NCBI GenBank assembly: GCA_965651365.1
Contig: CBFGSA010000003.1
Location: forward strand, 1-55,085
Direction: 5' to 3'
DNA length: 55,085 nt
Origin: DASSBG01 sp965651365
GTDB lineage: Bacteria; Pseudomonadota; Gammaproteobacteria; Xanthomonadales; Rhodanobacteraceae
Shown here piece by piece: positions 46,307 to 54,399 of this stretch. The position numbers were made by a program, and so were the translations under genes. The notes under the pieces are model-generated. The model made no database searches. It was given only the letters and a program-made list of their open reading frames with translations, and was not told the origin of the DNA. Each line of letters starts with the position of its first letter. Positions within the stretch are counted from its first letter, which is position 1.

Positions 46307-46363
46307 GGTTTTGACCGAACGACATCGCGCGCATGGTGCGCACTCGTTCAGGCAAACCCCACC

Positions 46364-49300
46364 TCAATGAAAGTCGCGTGAGCGCGTTGCAAGCTCGCCC
46401 AGCAGCGGGCTCAGGTTTTCCAGGCGCTGGGCGATGACGTGGCGCACGCCGTCGGCGGCTTCGAGTTTGCCATCCACTGCCAGCAGGCGTGACTGCAGCA
46501 GGGCGCGGCTCTGCCGTTCGACCAGGTCGCGCCACACGATCACGTTGACCAGGCCGTCCTCGTCTTCCAGAGTCAGGAACACCACGCCGCTGGCGGTCTG
46601 CGGCCGCTGGCGCAGGGTGACCAGGCCGGCGATCCGCACCGGGCTGCCGCTGACCAGTTGCAGGACTTCGCGGCTGCGCCGGCAGCGACGGCGGACGAGA
46701 TGCGGGCGCAGCAGCGACAGCGGGTGTGCGCCCAGGGTGAGCCCGGTGCTGGCATAGTCGGCGATGATGTCCTCGCCCACGGCGGGTGCGGCCAGTGCCA
46801 CGGCTTTGGAGTCGGCCGTTTCGCGTCCTGCGAACAGCGGCAACTGGCGGCGCCCGGCCGCGGCGGCCCAGCGTGCCTGGTGGCGGTGCCCGGCCAGACC
46901 TTGCAGTGCGCCGGCGTTGGCCAGGAGGTCGAGATCACTGCGCTCCAGGCCGGCGCGATCGACCAGATCCTGGATGTGCACGAAGGGCCTGGCGCGACGG
47001 GCCTCGACGAGGCGCTGGCCGGTGGCCTCGGCGAGGCCCTTGATCTGGCCCAGACCTAGCCGTACGGCCGGTTGCTTGCGGGTGTCGTCCAGCGCGGCGG
47101 CGCCGGCCTCCAGCGTGCACGGCCAGTCGCTGGCGCGCACGTCGACCGGGCGCACCTCGACGCCGTGGCAGCGCGCGTCCTGCACCAGTTGTGCCGGTGC
47201 GTAGAAGCCCATCGGTTGGGCATCCAGCAGGCCGCACAGCAGCGCCGCCGGTTCGTGGCATTTCAGCCAGGACGAGACATAGGCCAGCAGCGCGTAGCTG
47301 GCCGCGTGCGATTCGGGAAAGCCGTAGCTGCCGAAGCCGCGGATCTGCTCGAACACGCTCTCGGCGAATTCGGCGTCGTAGCCGCGCTCGGCCATGCCGG
47401 CCAGAATCTTGCGGCGGTGCTTGTCCATGTTGCCGTGACGCTTCCAGGCCGCCATCGAGCGGCGCAGTTCGTCGGCCTCGCCGGCCGAATAGCCGGCTGC
47501 GGTCATCGCGATCTGCATCACCTGTTCCTGGAACAGCGGCACGCCGAGCGTGCGCGCCAGCACCTTTTCCAGCGCCTTGGAGGGATAGCGCACCGGCTCG
47601 CGGCCGCGGCGGCGGTTGAGGTAGGGATGCACCATCTGGCCCTGGATCGGACCGGGGCGCACGATGGCGACCTCGATCACCAGGTCGTAGAAGCGGCGCG
47701 GCGCAAGGCGCGGCAGCATCGACATCTGCGCCCGCGACTCGATCTGGAACGCACCGACGGTGTCGGCACGGCGGATCATGGCGTAGGTGGCCGGATCTTC
47801 GGCCGGCACCGTGGCCGGCGACAGCTCGCGCCGACCGCTGGTGCGCAGCAGCTCGAAGCAGCGTGCCATCGCGCCCAGCATGCCGATGCCCAGCACGTCG
47901 ACCTTGAGCAGACCCAGGGTGTCGAGGTCGTCCTTGTCCCACTGGATCACGGTGCGTTCGGGCATGGCCGCATTTTCCACCGGCACCAGGTTGTCCAGCG
48001 GATCCTCGGCGATCAGAAAACCGCCGGGATGCTGCGACAGGTGGCGTGGAAAACCGATCAGCTCGCCGACCAGCACGCACAGGCGGTGCAGGATCGGACT
48101 GGCCGGGTCGAAGCCGGCTTCACGCAGCACCTCGGCACCCGGTGCGGTATCGCTCCAGGCACCGACGCAGCGTGCCAGCCGGGAAACCTGGTCGGGTGCA
48201 AAGCCCAGCGCGCGAGCCACGTCGCGCACCGCGCTGCGTGCGCGGTAGCTGATCGCCACGGCAGTCAGCGCCGCGCGACGACGACCGTAGCGCTGGTAGA
48301 CGTACTGGATCACCTCTTCGCGGCGGGCACTGTCGAAATCGACATCGATGTCCGGCGGCTCGTTGCGCTCGCGCGAGATGAAGCGCTCGAACAGCATCTG
48401 CATCCGCGCCGGGTCGACCTCGGTGATGCCAAGCACGAAGCACACCGCCGAGTTGGCCGCCGAGCCGCGGCCCTGGCACAGGATGCCGCGTTCACGGGCA
48501 AAGCGCACGATGTCGTACACGGTGAGGAAGTAGCAGGCATAGTCCAGTTCGGCGATCAGTGCCAGTTCGTCGTCGACCTGCTGGCGCACTTTGTCCGGCG
48601 CACCCCCGGGCCAGCGCCACTTGAGGCCCTCATCGCTGAGCTGACGCAGCCAGGAGTCCGGCGTGTGGTCTTGGGGCACGACTTCATGCGGATAGCGGTA
48701 GCGGAGTTCGGTGAGCGCGAACCGGCAGCGCGCGGTGATGTGCACGCTTGCGGCCAGCAGCGCTGCGGGATACAGCGTCGCCAGGGTCGGGCGCGGGCGC
48801 AGGTGGCGTTCGCCATTGGGGAAAAGCTGCGTGCCCGCCGCGGCCACGGTCTTGCCCACCCGGTTGGCCGTCAACACATCCTGCAGGGCACGCCGCCGGC
48901 GCTGATGCATGTGCACGTCACCGGCGGCAACGGCGGGCAGGCCGAGTGTGGCGGCTGCATCCAGGCACGCTTGCAGGCGTGCTGCATCATCGGGGCCGCG
49001 ATGCAGTTCCACCGCCAGCCAGGTGCGGCCGGGGAACCGGTCGGCCAGCCAGGTACCGTGTTCGGGCTCGATCGGGTTTGCGGGCAACCACAGCGCCAGC
49101 AGTCCTTCGGTATTCTCGAAGTCATCGCGCACAAGCCGATAGGCACCTTTCTTCGAGCGCCGTCGGGCGCGGGTGATGAGACTGCACAGATGCGCGTACC
49201 CGGTGCGGCTCTCGGCCAGCAGGACCACTTTCGGTCCGTCCACGATGGCCAGCTCGCTGCCGACAATCAGATGCAAACCGAATTCGCGCGCGGCCTCGTG

Positions 49301-49558
49301 TGCACGCACGATACCGGCCACCGAAGCCTCGTCGGTGATCGCCAGTGCCCGATAGCCCAGCGTGTGCGCCCGCTCGATGAGCTCGCGCGGACTGGAGGCA
49401 CCACGACCGAAACTGAAATTCGACAGACAGTGCAGCTCGGCGTAGTCAGGGGCACTGGTGTGGCGAAAATTTCCATCGCCGTTATCCTGGGGCCGCGTGC
49501 AGCGAGTAACCCGGGATCCATTTTCAGAAGCTTGCGCGTCCTGACGTTTTGAAGACAT
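46364..49558 (-). CDS. dnaE2: Error-prone DNA polymerase DnaE2 (ImuC)
   Basis: C-family polymerase of the SOS-induced ImuA-ImuB-DnaE2 mutasome, which copies past damaged bases. The 1064 residues comprise a PHP domain (about 38-260, from YAELHCLSNFSFGRG), a polymerase core with catalytic aspartates in NEPPDIDVDFDSARRE and a third in LLKVDVLGIGMLG, a helix-hairpin-helix region, and a C-terminal OB fold (VRIAGLVTLRQRP). Residues 13-25 are encoded by one arm of a dispersed inverted repeat. No alternative start lies between that arm and the PHP domain, so the start at 49558 stands. Confidence 0.94.
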   Translation of the reverse strand: MSSKRQDAQASENGSRVTRCTRPQDNGDGNFRHTSAPDYAELHCLSNFSFGRGASSPRELIERAHTLGYRALAITDEASVAGIVRAHEAAREFGLHLIVGSELAIVDGPKVVLLAESRTGYAHLCSLITRARRRSKKGAYRLVRDDFENTEGLLALWLPANPIEPEHGTWLADRFPGRTWLAVELHRGPDDAARLQACLDAAATLGLPAVAAGDVHMHQRRRRALQDVLTANRVGKTVAAAGTQLFPNGERHLRPRPTLATLYPAALLAASVHITARCRFALTELRYRYPHEVVPQDHTPDSWLRQLSDEGLKWRWPGGAPDKVRQQVDDELALIAELDYACYFLTVYDIVRFARERGILCQGRGSAANSAVCFVLGITEVDPARMQMLFERFISRERNEPPDIDVDFDSARREEVIQYVYQRYGRRRAALTAVAISYRARSAVRDVARALGFAPDQVSRLARCVGAWSDTAPGAEVLREAGFDPASPILHRLCVLVGELIGFPRHLSQHPGGFLIAEDPLDNLVPVENAAMPERTVIQWDKDDLDTLGLLKVDVLGIGMLGAMARCFELLRTSGRRELSPATVPAEDPATYAMIRRADTVGAFQIESRAQMSMLPRLAPRRFYDLVIEVAIVRPGPIQGQMVHPYLNRRRGREPVRYPSKALEKVLARTLGVPLFQEQVMQIAMTAAGYSAGEADELRRSMAAWKRHGNMDKHRRKILAGMAERGYDAEFAESVFEQIRGFGSYGFPESHAASYALLAYVSSWLKCHEPAALLCGLLDAQPMGFYAPAQLVQDARCHGVEVRPVDVRASDWPCTLEAGAAALDDTRKQPAVRLGLGQIKGLAEATGQRLVEARRARPFVHIQDLVDRAGLERSDLDLLANAGALQGLAGHRHQARWAAAAGRRQLPLFAGRETADSKAVALAAPAVGEDIIADYASTGLTLGAHPLSLLRPHLVRRRCRRSREVLQLVSGSPVRIAGLVTLRQRPQTASGVVFLTLEDEDGLVNVIVWRDLVERQSRALLQSRLLAVDGKLEAADGVRHVIAQRLENLSPLLGELATRSRDFH

Positions 49559-49610
49559 CAGAAAAGATCAAAATGGATCCCGGGTTCCGGCCTTCGGCCG
49601 GCCCCAGGAT
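49484..49610. repeat. 41-bp inverted repeat spanning the dnaE2 start
   Basis: Arms at 49484-49524 and 49570-49610 are inverted copies. They share ATCCTGGGGCCG at the outer end and a perfect 15-bp CCCGGGATCCATTTT at the inner end, with a variable middle; the right copy has an extra GGCC-type hairpin there. The dnaE2 start codon lies in the 45-bp centre and the left arm is coding. Confidence 0.85.
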
Positions 49611-49620
49611 GACGAGCTTG

Positions 49621-49758
49621 AAAGTCGCTGGATGCCCGCCTTCGCGGGCATGACGAAAAGAAACCGTCGCTCCCGCGCAGGCGGGAGCCCAGTGCCTTTC
49701 TTCCACGATCCCGGACAAGAGCTAAAGTCGCTGGATGCCCGCCTTCGCGGGCATGACG
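49621..49758. repeat. Perfect 35-bp direct repeats with hairpins
   Basis: Copies at 49621-49655 and 49724-49758 are identical. Each contains a GCCCGC-CTTC-GCGGGC hairpin (in GGATGCCCGCCTTCGCGGGC). Between them lies another palindromic module, GCTCCCGCGCAGGCGGGAGC. The whole imuB-dnaE2 gap (49559-49833) is a mosaic of such elements. I see no gene or promoter in it. Confidence 0.88.
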
Positions 49759-49833
49759 GGTCATTGGTGGATGGCTGCGTTGCCAACACATTCGCGTTCT
49801 TCGCGTTCATTTGCGGACCGCATTTTTCTGTAC

Positions 49834-51270
49834 TCACGCAAACCAGCCGTGCAGGTGAAACGGGCCGCGTTCGCCGACGGCGCAGAACACCCAGGCGCGC
49901 TGGCCGGGGGCGGTTTCGGCCACGTAGTAGTCGCGGCGGGTGTCGCCGCCGTCCCACCAGCCGCTCTCGATGCGTTCGGGACCGGCCAGCAGGCGCGGTG
50001 GTGCGCCGCGCAGTGGAATCGGCCGGGCCAGCAGCCAGGCCGGACGCGGCAGGCGCGGCATGTCTGCCGTTGCCTTTTCCGCTTGCAGGTGGCAGCGCCA
50101 GGCTTTTTCCGGGCGGTGATCGGCCTGGACGCTGATCTGGCGCACGGCGTTCTCGCCCAGGCGTGCACGCAGGCGCTCGCGCAGTTGCGGCCAGGCCAGG
50201 TGCTGCTCGCCGCGCTGTTCGAACAGGCCAGCGCGCTCGGGCACGAAGGGCGGCAGTTCGGCAGCCTCGATGCGAAGCCCGCCGACCTCGGCCGGCAGCC
50301 GCACCCGTTCCAGATGCTGGCGCGCCAGCTCGAACAGGCGCTGGGGGTCGCGTTCGGGCGCCAGCAGGCCGATATTCAACCGGCTGGGAGCACGCTCCTC
50401 ATGCTCCAGCAACACTTCGAAACGCTGCACGCCGCCATCGCGGGCCACCAGAAATGCGGCCAGATCCGCACACAGGCGGCGCAGCGGAAACAGCAGAGCC
50501 TGGGTGCTGGCCACGACGCGATCCAGCTCGATGCGCGCATCGAATCGCGGCGGTGGCTGCCAGGTGGCCAGACGGCAGGGTCCGGTTTCGCGCAGGGCAT
50601 CGAGTTGCTCGATCAGGCCCGGCCCGAAGCGCCGGACCAGGGCATCGCGCGGCAGGGCGAACAACTGTCCCAGGCGATTCAGACCCATCCGTTCCAGGCG
50701 CTCGGCGTGGCGGGCTTCGAATCCGGCACAGGCAACGGGCAGCCGGGCCAGCGCGGTCTCCAGTTCGGTCTGTGAGTGGATGGCCAGCTCGGCGTGCTTC
50801 GCCGACAGTGCGTAGGCGGCGTATGGATTCGGCGCCAGCACCCGATGATGCCGGAAGCCCAGTGCGTCCAGACCGTCGTGCAGGCGCTGCGCCAGGTGCG
50901 GCCACGGCCCGAACAATCCCATGCTGGCACCGACTTCCAGCAGCACGGCATCCTCGAAGGTCTCGATCGCGACCTGCGAGCTGTACTGGTAGGCCCAGGC
51001 GGCCAGCAACTGGCGGCTGCGCAGCAGCGCTGCGGGATCCAGCGCTTCGCTGCGCAGGGCCGGGCAGATGGCCTCGGCCGTGGTCAGGGCCTGGCCGGGC
51101 TGCAGGCCGGCCGCGGCGGCAGCCTCGTTGACGGCGGCCAGCACACGCCGTTGCGGTGGCCCGTCCACCAGCACCAGCGGTTGCCGGCGTGCGTCCGGCG
51201 GCCGCTGCCGAAGCGTCGTGTCGATGGCCAGCGACGGCAGTCGCAGGCAGGCCCAGAGCGAAGATGACAT
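49834..51270 (-). CDS. imuB: ImuB, Y-family-like translesion synthesis scaffold
   Basis: A DNA polymerase Y-family homologue that lacks polymerase activity and bridges ImuA, DnaE2 and the sliding clamp. The 478 residues start MSSSLWACLRLPSLAIDTTL; the catalytic DxD of true Y-family polymerases is replaced in this segment (CLRLPSLAID), as is usual for ImuB. The central palm/finger and little-finger regions follow (LGFRHHRVLAPNPYAAYALS; AERLERMGLNRLGQLFALPR). The ATG at 51270 lies 13 bp after the imuA stop. An open frame extends upstream through imuA but is not conserved coding. Confidence 0.9.
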   Translation of the reverse strand: MSSSLWACLRLPSLAIDTTLRQRPPDARRQPLVLVDGPPQRRVLAAVNEAAAAAGLQPGQALTTAEAICPALRSEALDPAALLRSRQLLAAWAYQYSSQVAIETFEDAVLLEVGASMGLFGPWPHLAQRLHDGLDALGFRHHRVLAPNPYAAYALSAKHAELAIHSQTELETALARLPVACAGFEARHAERLERMGLNRLGQLFALPRDALVRRFGPGLIEQLDALRETGPCRLATWQPPPRFDARIELDRVVASTQALLFPLRRLCADLAAFLVARDGGVQRFEVLLEHEERAPSRLNIGLLAPERDPQRLFELARQHLERVRLPAEVGGLRIEAAELPPFVPERAGLFEQRGEQHLAWPQLRERLRARLGENAVRQISVQADHRPEKAWRCHLQAEKATADMPRLPRPAWLLARPIPLRGAPPRLLAGPERIESGWWDGGDTRRDYYVAETAPGQRAWVFCAVGERGPFHLHGWFA

Positions 51271-51283
51271 GTCCGGACCGTCC

Positions 51284-51901
51284 TCAATGCACGCGGCCTG
51301 GCATGGCGAAATGTTTCGCCGGCGGATTGCCACCGCGGCATTTGAGAATCTCCAGACCGTACGGGTCCGGCTGCAGCCGCACCCGCACCGCGGCCGGCGA
51401 GGCTTCGGCGGCGCAGCGGGCATCGCGGAACACGAAACCCGTGGCGCGGCCACTTTCGGCGGCGACCTGCAGCCGGCGCAACTGCGCATGCGTACTGCGT
51501 CGCGGCCACAGCAGCACCGCGGCGCAGGCGCCCGAGCGCAGGCATTGCTCGGCGGCCCACAGAACATCCTCGGCCGGGCAGTTGACCAGGGCCAGCACCG
51601 CCGGGTCGATACCACGAGCCTGCCAGGCGACTGGAAAGGGTACGTAGGGCGGCTTGATCAGGGCCACCGGATGGCGGGTGTCGGCCAGGGTTGCCAGTGC
51701 CGGCAGAACGAGTTGCAGCTCGCCGTGGCCATCAGCCGGAATCAGGATTTCGCTGAGCGCATGGCGCGGCCAGCCGCCGCCGGGCAGGGCGGCATCCAGC
51801 GGCGCATGGCCGCTGGGCACGGCATGCGGCGCATGGCCCGTGCCGCGTCCGCGCCAGATGCGCGGGTCGGCCAGTACGGCATCGAGCGCAACCGCGTTCA
51901 A
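51284..51901 (-). CDS. imuA: ImuA, SOS mutagenesis RecA/SulA-like protein
   Basis: A RecA-related protein that partners ImuB and DnaE2 in SOS mutagenesis. It has 205 residues. The degenerate core GGGWPRHALSEILIPADGHGELQLVLPAL lies at about 41-70. The C-terminus AVRVRLQPDPYGLEILKCRGGN is typical of the family. The start appears to be a TTG at 51901 that overlaps the lexA stop as TTGA, which implies translation coupled to LexA2. No ATG or GTG with a ribosome site is nearby. Confidence 0.88.
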   Translation of the reverse strand: MNAVALDAVLADPRIWRGRGTGHAPHAVPSGHAPLDAALPGGGWPRHALSEILIPADGHGELQLVLPALATLADTRHPVALIKPPYVPFPVAWQARGIDPAVLALVNCPAEDVLWAAEQCLRSGACAAVLLWPRRSTHAQLRRLQVAAESGRATGFVFRDARCAAEASPAAVRVRLQPDPYGLEILKCRGGNPPAKHFAMPGRVH

Positions 51902-52542
51902 GTGCCCACCCTCAGCAGGCCGACAAACAGACCCTCGATGGCGAAGTCGTCGCCGGCCGGATCAACCTCGATCGGGGCATAGGCCGGATTGCGCGGCAGC
52001 AGGCGGATGCGGCCCCGTTTGCGTTCCAGGCGCTTGATCGTGACTTCACCGTCGATGCGCGCCACCACGGTCTGGCCGTTCTCGGCCTCGGGCTGGCGGC
52101 GCACGCCGACCAGGTCGCCGTCAAGAATGCCGTCGTCGATCATCGAATCACCCTCGACCCTGAGCAGGTAGTCGGCGCGCGGCCGGAACAGTTCCGGGTC
52201 AATGCGCACATGGCGCTCGGCTTCGCCCTCCAGCGTGTCCGGCCCGACCGGCGCACCGGCCGCTACCCGGCCCAGCACCGGCAGGCTGAGGAAACCGTCC
52301 CGCGAGCGCGCCGCACCGTGCAGCCGGATGCCGCGCGCCTTGCCCGGCAGACGTTCCACGCAGCCCTTGCGCTCAAGCGCCGCGAGGCATTTCTGTGCCG
52401 TGCTGGTATGCGCAAAGCCCAGTGCGCGGGTGATTTCGGCGAGCACCGGTGGCATGCCGTGCCGCTGCACGTAGGTGCCAATGAAGTCCAGCGTGGCCTG
52501 CTGCCTGGCCGTCAGATGGGGGGTCGAGTTCGTCTTGCTCAT
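51898..52542 (-). CDS. lexA: LexA-type SOS repressor (LexA2) of the imu cassette
   Basis: A self-cleaving repressor of 214 residues. The N-terminal winged helix (about 8-72: LTARQQATLDFIGTYVQRHG, with a recognition helix near HTSTAQKCLAALERKG) binds operators. The C-terminal S24 protease domain has a cleavage site at A95-G96 (GRVAAGAP), nucleophile S133 (VEGDSM) and K170 (TIKRL), a 37-residue Ser-Lys spacing as in E. coli LexA. It is the first gene of lexA-imuA-imuB-(dnaE2), so damage would derepress the whole set. The ATG at 52542 directly abuts the operator. Confidence 0.92.
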   Translation of the reverse strand: MSKTNSTPHLTARQQATLDFIGTYVQRHGMPPVLAEITRALGFAHTSTAQKCLAALERKGCVERLPGKARGIRLHGAARSRDGFLSLPVLGRVAAGAPVGPDTLEGEAERHVRIDPELFRPRADYLLRVEGDSMIDDGILDGDLVGVRRQPEAENGQTVVARIDGEVTIKRLERKRGRIRLLPRNPAYAPIEVDPAGDDFAIEGLFVGLLRVGT

Positions 52543-52579
52543 GGTGTATATATTTACACCCAAGGCAAGACACGGTCAA
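52543..52579 (-). promoter_or_regulatory. lexA2 promoter with overlapping palindromic operator
   Basis: On the minus strand, -35 TTGACC (52574-52579), a 17-bp spacer and -10 TAAATA (52551-52556) put the transcript start at or within two bases of the ATG at 52542, so the mRNA appears leaderless. The 18-bp GGTGTAAATATATACACC (52543-52560) has perfect 6-bp arms, overlaps the -10 and ends at the ATG. It is the likely LexA2 autoregulatory site. Confidence 0.7.
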
Positions 52580-52634
52580 CCGGAATGTTCGTGCGCCGCC
52601 GCCGGTTCGCGCGCTGCGGCGCAAGAGAGCCAAT

Positions 52635-53021
52635 TCATTGCATCGAGTGCAGGCCGACGGTGTTTCCCTCGGTGTCGGTCACCAGCGCGCAGTGCCCGTA
52701 CTGGCCGATCGAGAACTTGGGCTTGAAAATCGTGCCGCCGGCGGCCTCGACGCGGCCCTGTTCGACGGCGCAGTCCTCGCAGGCGAAATACACCAGCGTG
52801 CCCAGCCCGGCTGCGGGCGGGCTGTCGGGCATCTTCACCAGGGCGCCACCGCTTCCCGATGCGTCCATGTCCATGGGAAAGGCCAGCATCTGCAGGCCGC
52901 CGGCCTCGCCGTCGGGAAGCAGCGGCTCCAGCGTGCACTGGAGCACGGTTTCATAGAATTTGCGCGCACGCGCCAGATCCTGCACGTAGATTTCGAATCA
53001 GACGACGGGATTGGGTTTCAT
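52635..53021 (-). pseudogene. VOC/glyoxalase-family gene interrupted by an early TGA
   Basis: From the ATG at 53021 the frame reads MKPNPVV, then TGA (52998-53000), then FEIYVQDLARARKFYETV and on to the end as a normal VOC-fold protein of about 128 residues. The family has Trp at this position (PVVWFEIYV), so a single TGG-to-TGA change explains it. Translation might still begin at the GTG at 52985, losing the first beta strand. The rest (YFACEDCAVEQGRVEAAGG, GHCALVTDTEGNTVGLHS) is intact, so the mutation is recent or a sequencing error. Confidence 0.65.
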
Positions 53022-53119
53022 GTCAGTTTTCCAGGTAGCAAGGGAAAGGGGTACTGCCAAAGGCCGAGGGTTTGGCTGAAGATCATGTCGATACAATCAT
53101 GGCGGCAACTTCGCCCAGA

Positions 53120-53761
53120 TCATTGTTGAGCTGATTGCCGCACATATCGCAGGTGGGTGGCTGCCGGGCCATCAAGAACTTTGTCAATGCGAAACTGCGG
53201 CCCGGGTTCGTTCAGGTTTTCAAACAGTCGCCGCCCCGCATGGAAGAATACGGGGGCCAGGGCAATTTCCAGCTCATCAACAACACCGAGGTTCAGGTAC
53301 TGCTGGATCACCTCTGCGCCACCTGAAATGCGAATGTCACGATCCTGCGCTGCCTCCCTGGCCAGTGCGAGCGCAAATTCGGGTCCCTCGTTGATGAAGT
53401 GAAACGTCGTTCCGCCAGGACGCACCCATGGGTCCCGTTTCTCGTGGGTGAGAACGTATACAGGCGTGTGAAAGGGAGCCTCCTCTGGCCAACTGACCTC
53501 ACCTTGATCGAACATGCGCTTGCCCATGATGTGGGCGCCGGAACGCTCGAATGTCTGGCGAACCATGTCGTTGACCGGGCCAGTCTCGCCTCCGGGACCG
53601 AACTTGAGCTTGTCGCGCATGTACTGCTGATTGAGCAGCCAGGCCATCAGTGCACCCCATTTTTCACCCCAATCTTTGTACCCGGAATCTTCCATGGTCA
53701 TCCCTTCCGGAGCCATGTAGCCATCAAGGCTGAGCGCGATGTTGACGAATACTTTGCTCAT
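53120..53761 (-). CDS. Dihydrofolate reductase-like (RibD C-terminal) protein
   Basis: A 213-residue protein of the RibD_C/DHFR-fold family, common in accessory regions and of unknown substrate. It begins SKVFVNIALSLDGYMAPEGM, the family N-terminus. A nucleotide-binding-type region (RSGAHIMGKRMFDQGE) and the end motif RISGGAEVIQQYLNLGVVDELEI follow. GGAAGGAAGATC precedes the ATG at 53761. It sits between two VOC-family genes on the same strand, about 100 bp from each. Confidence 0.88.
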   Translation of the reverse strand: MSKVFVNIALSLDGYMAPEGMTMEDSGYKDWGEKWGALMAWLLNQQYMRDKLKFGPGGETGPVNDMVRQTFERSGAHIMGKRMFDQGEVSWPEEAPFHTPVYVLTHEKRDPWVRPGGTTFHFINEGPEFALALAREAAQDRDIRISGGAEVIQQYLNLGVVDELEIALAPVFFHAGRRLFENLNEPGPQFRIDKVLDGPAATHLRYVRQSAQQ

Positions 53762-53861
53762 GATCTTCCTTCCGAATGTGGTTGACGGTTCGACTCGCCA
53801 GTCGGCAACCGGCGGCGGCAATTGCCATGGTGGCATCACCGTGAAGCAGGGTTGGGCAATG

Positions 53862-54347
53862 TCAGCCGCGTCGTGCCGCCTCGATGGTGGCGACGTCGAT
53901 CTTGCGCATTTTCATCATGGCCTCGAAAACGCGCTTGGCGGCTGCGCGATCGGCACCGGTGAATGCTTCGGTCAGGGCCAACGGGGTGATTTGCCAGGAC
54001 AGCCCCCATTTGTCCTTGCACCAGCCGCATTGGCTTTCCTGGCCGCCGTTGCCGACGATGGCGTTCCAGTAGCGGTCGGTCTCGGCCTGGTCGGCGGTGG
54101 CGACCTGAAACGAAAAGGCTTCGCTGTGCTTGAACGCCGATCCGCCGTTGAGCCCGATGCATGGAATGCCCATGAGCGTGAACTCCACGGTCAGGACTTC
54201 GCCCTGTTTGCAGGAAGGATTGTCGCCCGGAGCGCGGTGCACCGCGTCCACGGATGAATCGGGAAAGGTCGCGGCATAAAAGCGCGCGGCCTCTTCGGCG
54301 TTGCCGTCATACCAGAGGCAGACGGAGTTCTTGGCACGGGTTGTCAT
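53862..54347 (-). CDS. VOC-family PhnB-like protein
   Basis: A 161-residue protein of the PhnB/3-demethylubiquinone methyltransferase-like VOC group, with no established substrate. It begins MTTRAKNSVCLWYDGNAEEA; the conserved FTLMGIPCIGLNGGSAFKHSEAFSF and CGWCKDKWGLSWQITP segments are typical. GGAGAAATC precedes the ATG at 54347. The ribosome site lies within the stub of a GST-like reading frame that begins at 54399. It is the second intact gene of a GST-VOC run. Confidence 0.88.
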   Translation of the reverse strand: MTTRAKNSVCLWYDGNAEEAARFYAATFPDSSVDAVHRAPGDNPSCKQGEVLTVEFTLMGIPCIGLNGGSAFKHSEAFSFQVATADQAETDRYWNAIVGNGGQESQCGWCKDKWGLSWQITPLALTEAFTGADRAAAKRVFEAMMKMRKIDVATIEAARRG

Positions 54348-54399
54348 GTGATTTCTCCACGAATGCGGCGAATGGGTGCCCATACAGCTTGATGGTCAT
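54307..54399 (-). pseudogene. Stub of a deleted glutathione S-transferase gene
   Basis: The ATG at 54399 overlaps the stop of the upstream GST gene as ATGA and reads MTIKLYGHPFA, which looks like the N-terminus of a thioredoxin-fold GST. After this the frame becomes unrelated (AFVEKSHDNPCQ) and ends at 54307, overlapping the VOC start. The simplest reading is an internal deletion of a second GST gene. The evidence is only about eleven codons. Confidence 0.4.

Noticed and set aside
51270..51615. Extended N-terminus of ImuB
   Set aside because: It would lie entirely over imuA in another frame with Arg/Cys/Pro-rich sequence; the ImuB family starts at MSSSLWACLRL.
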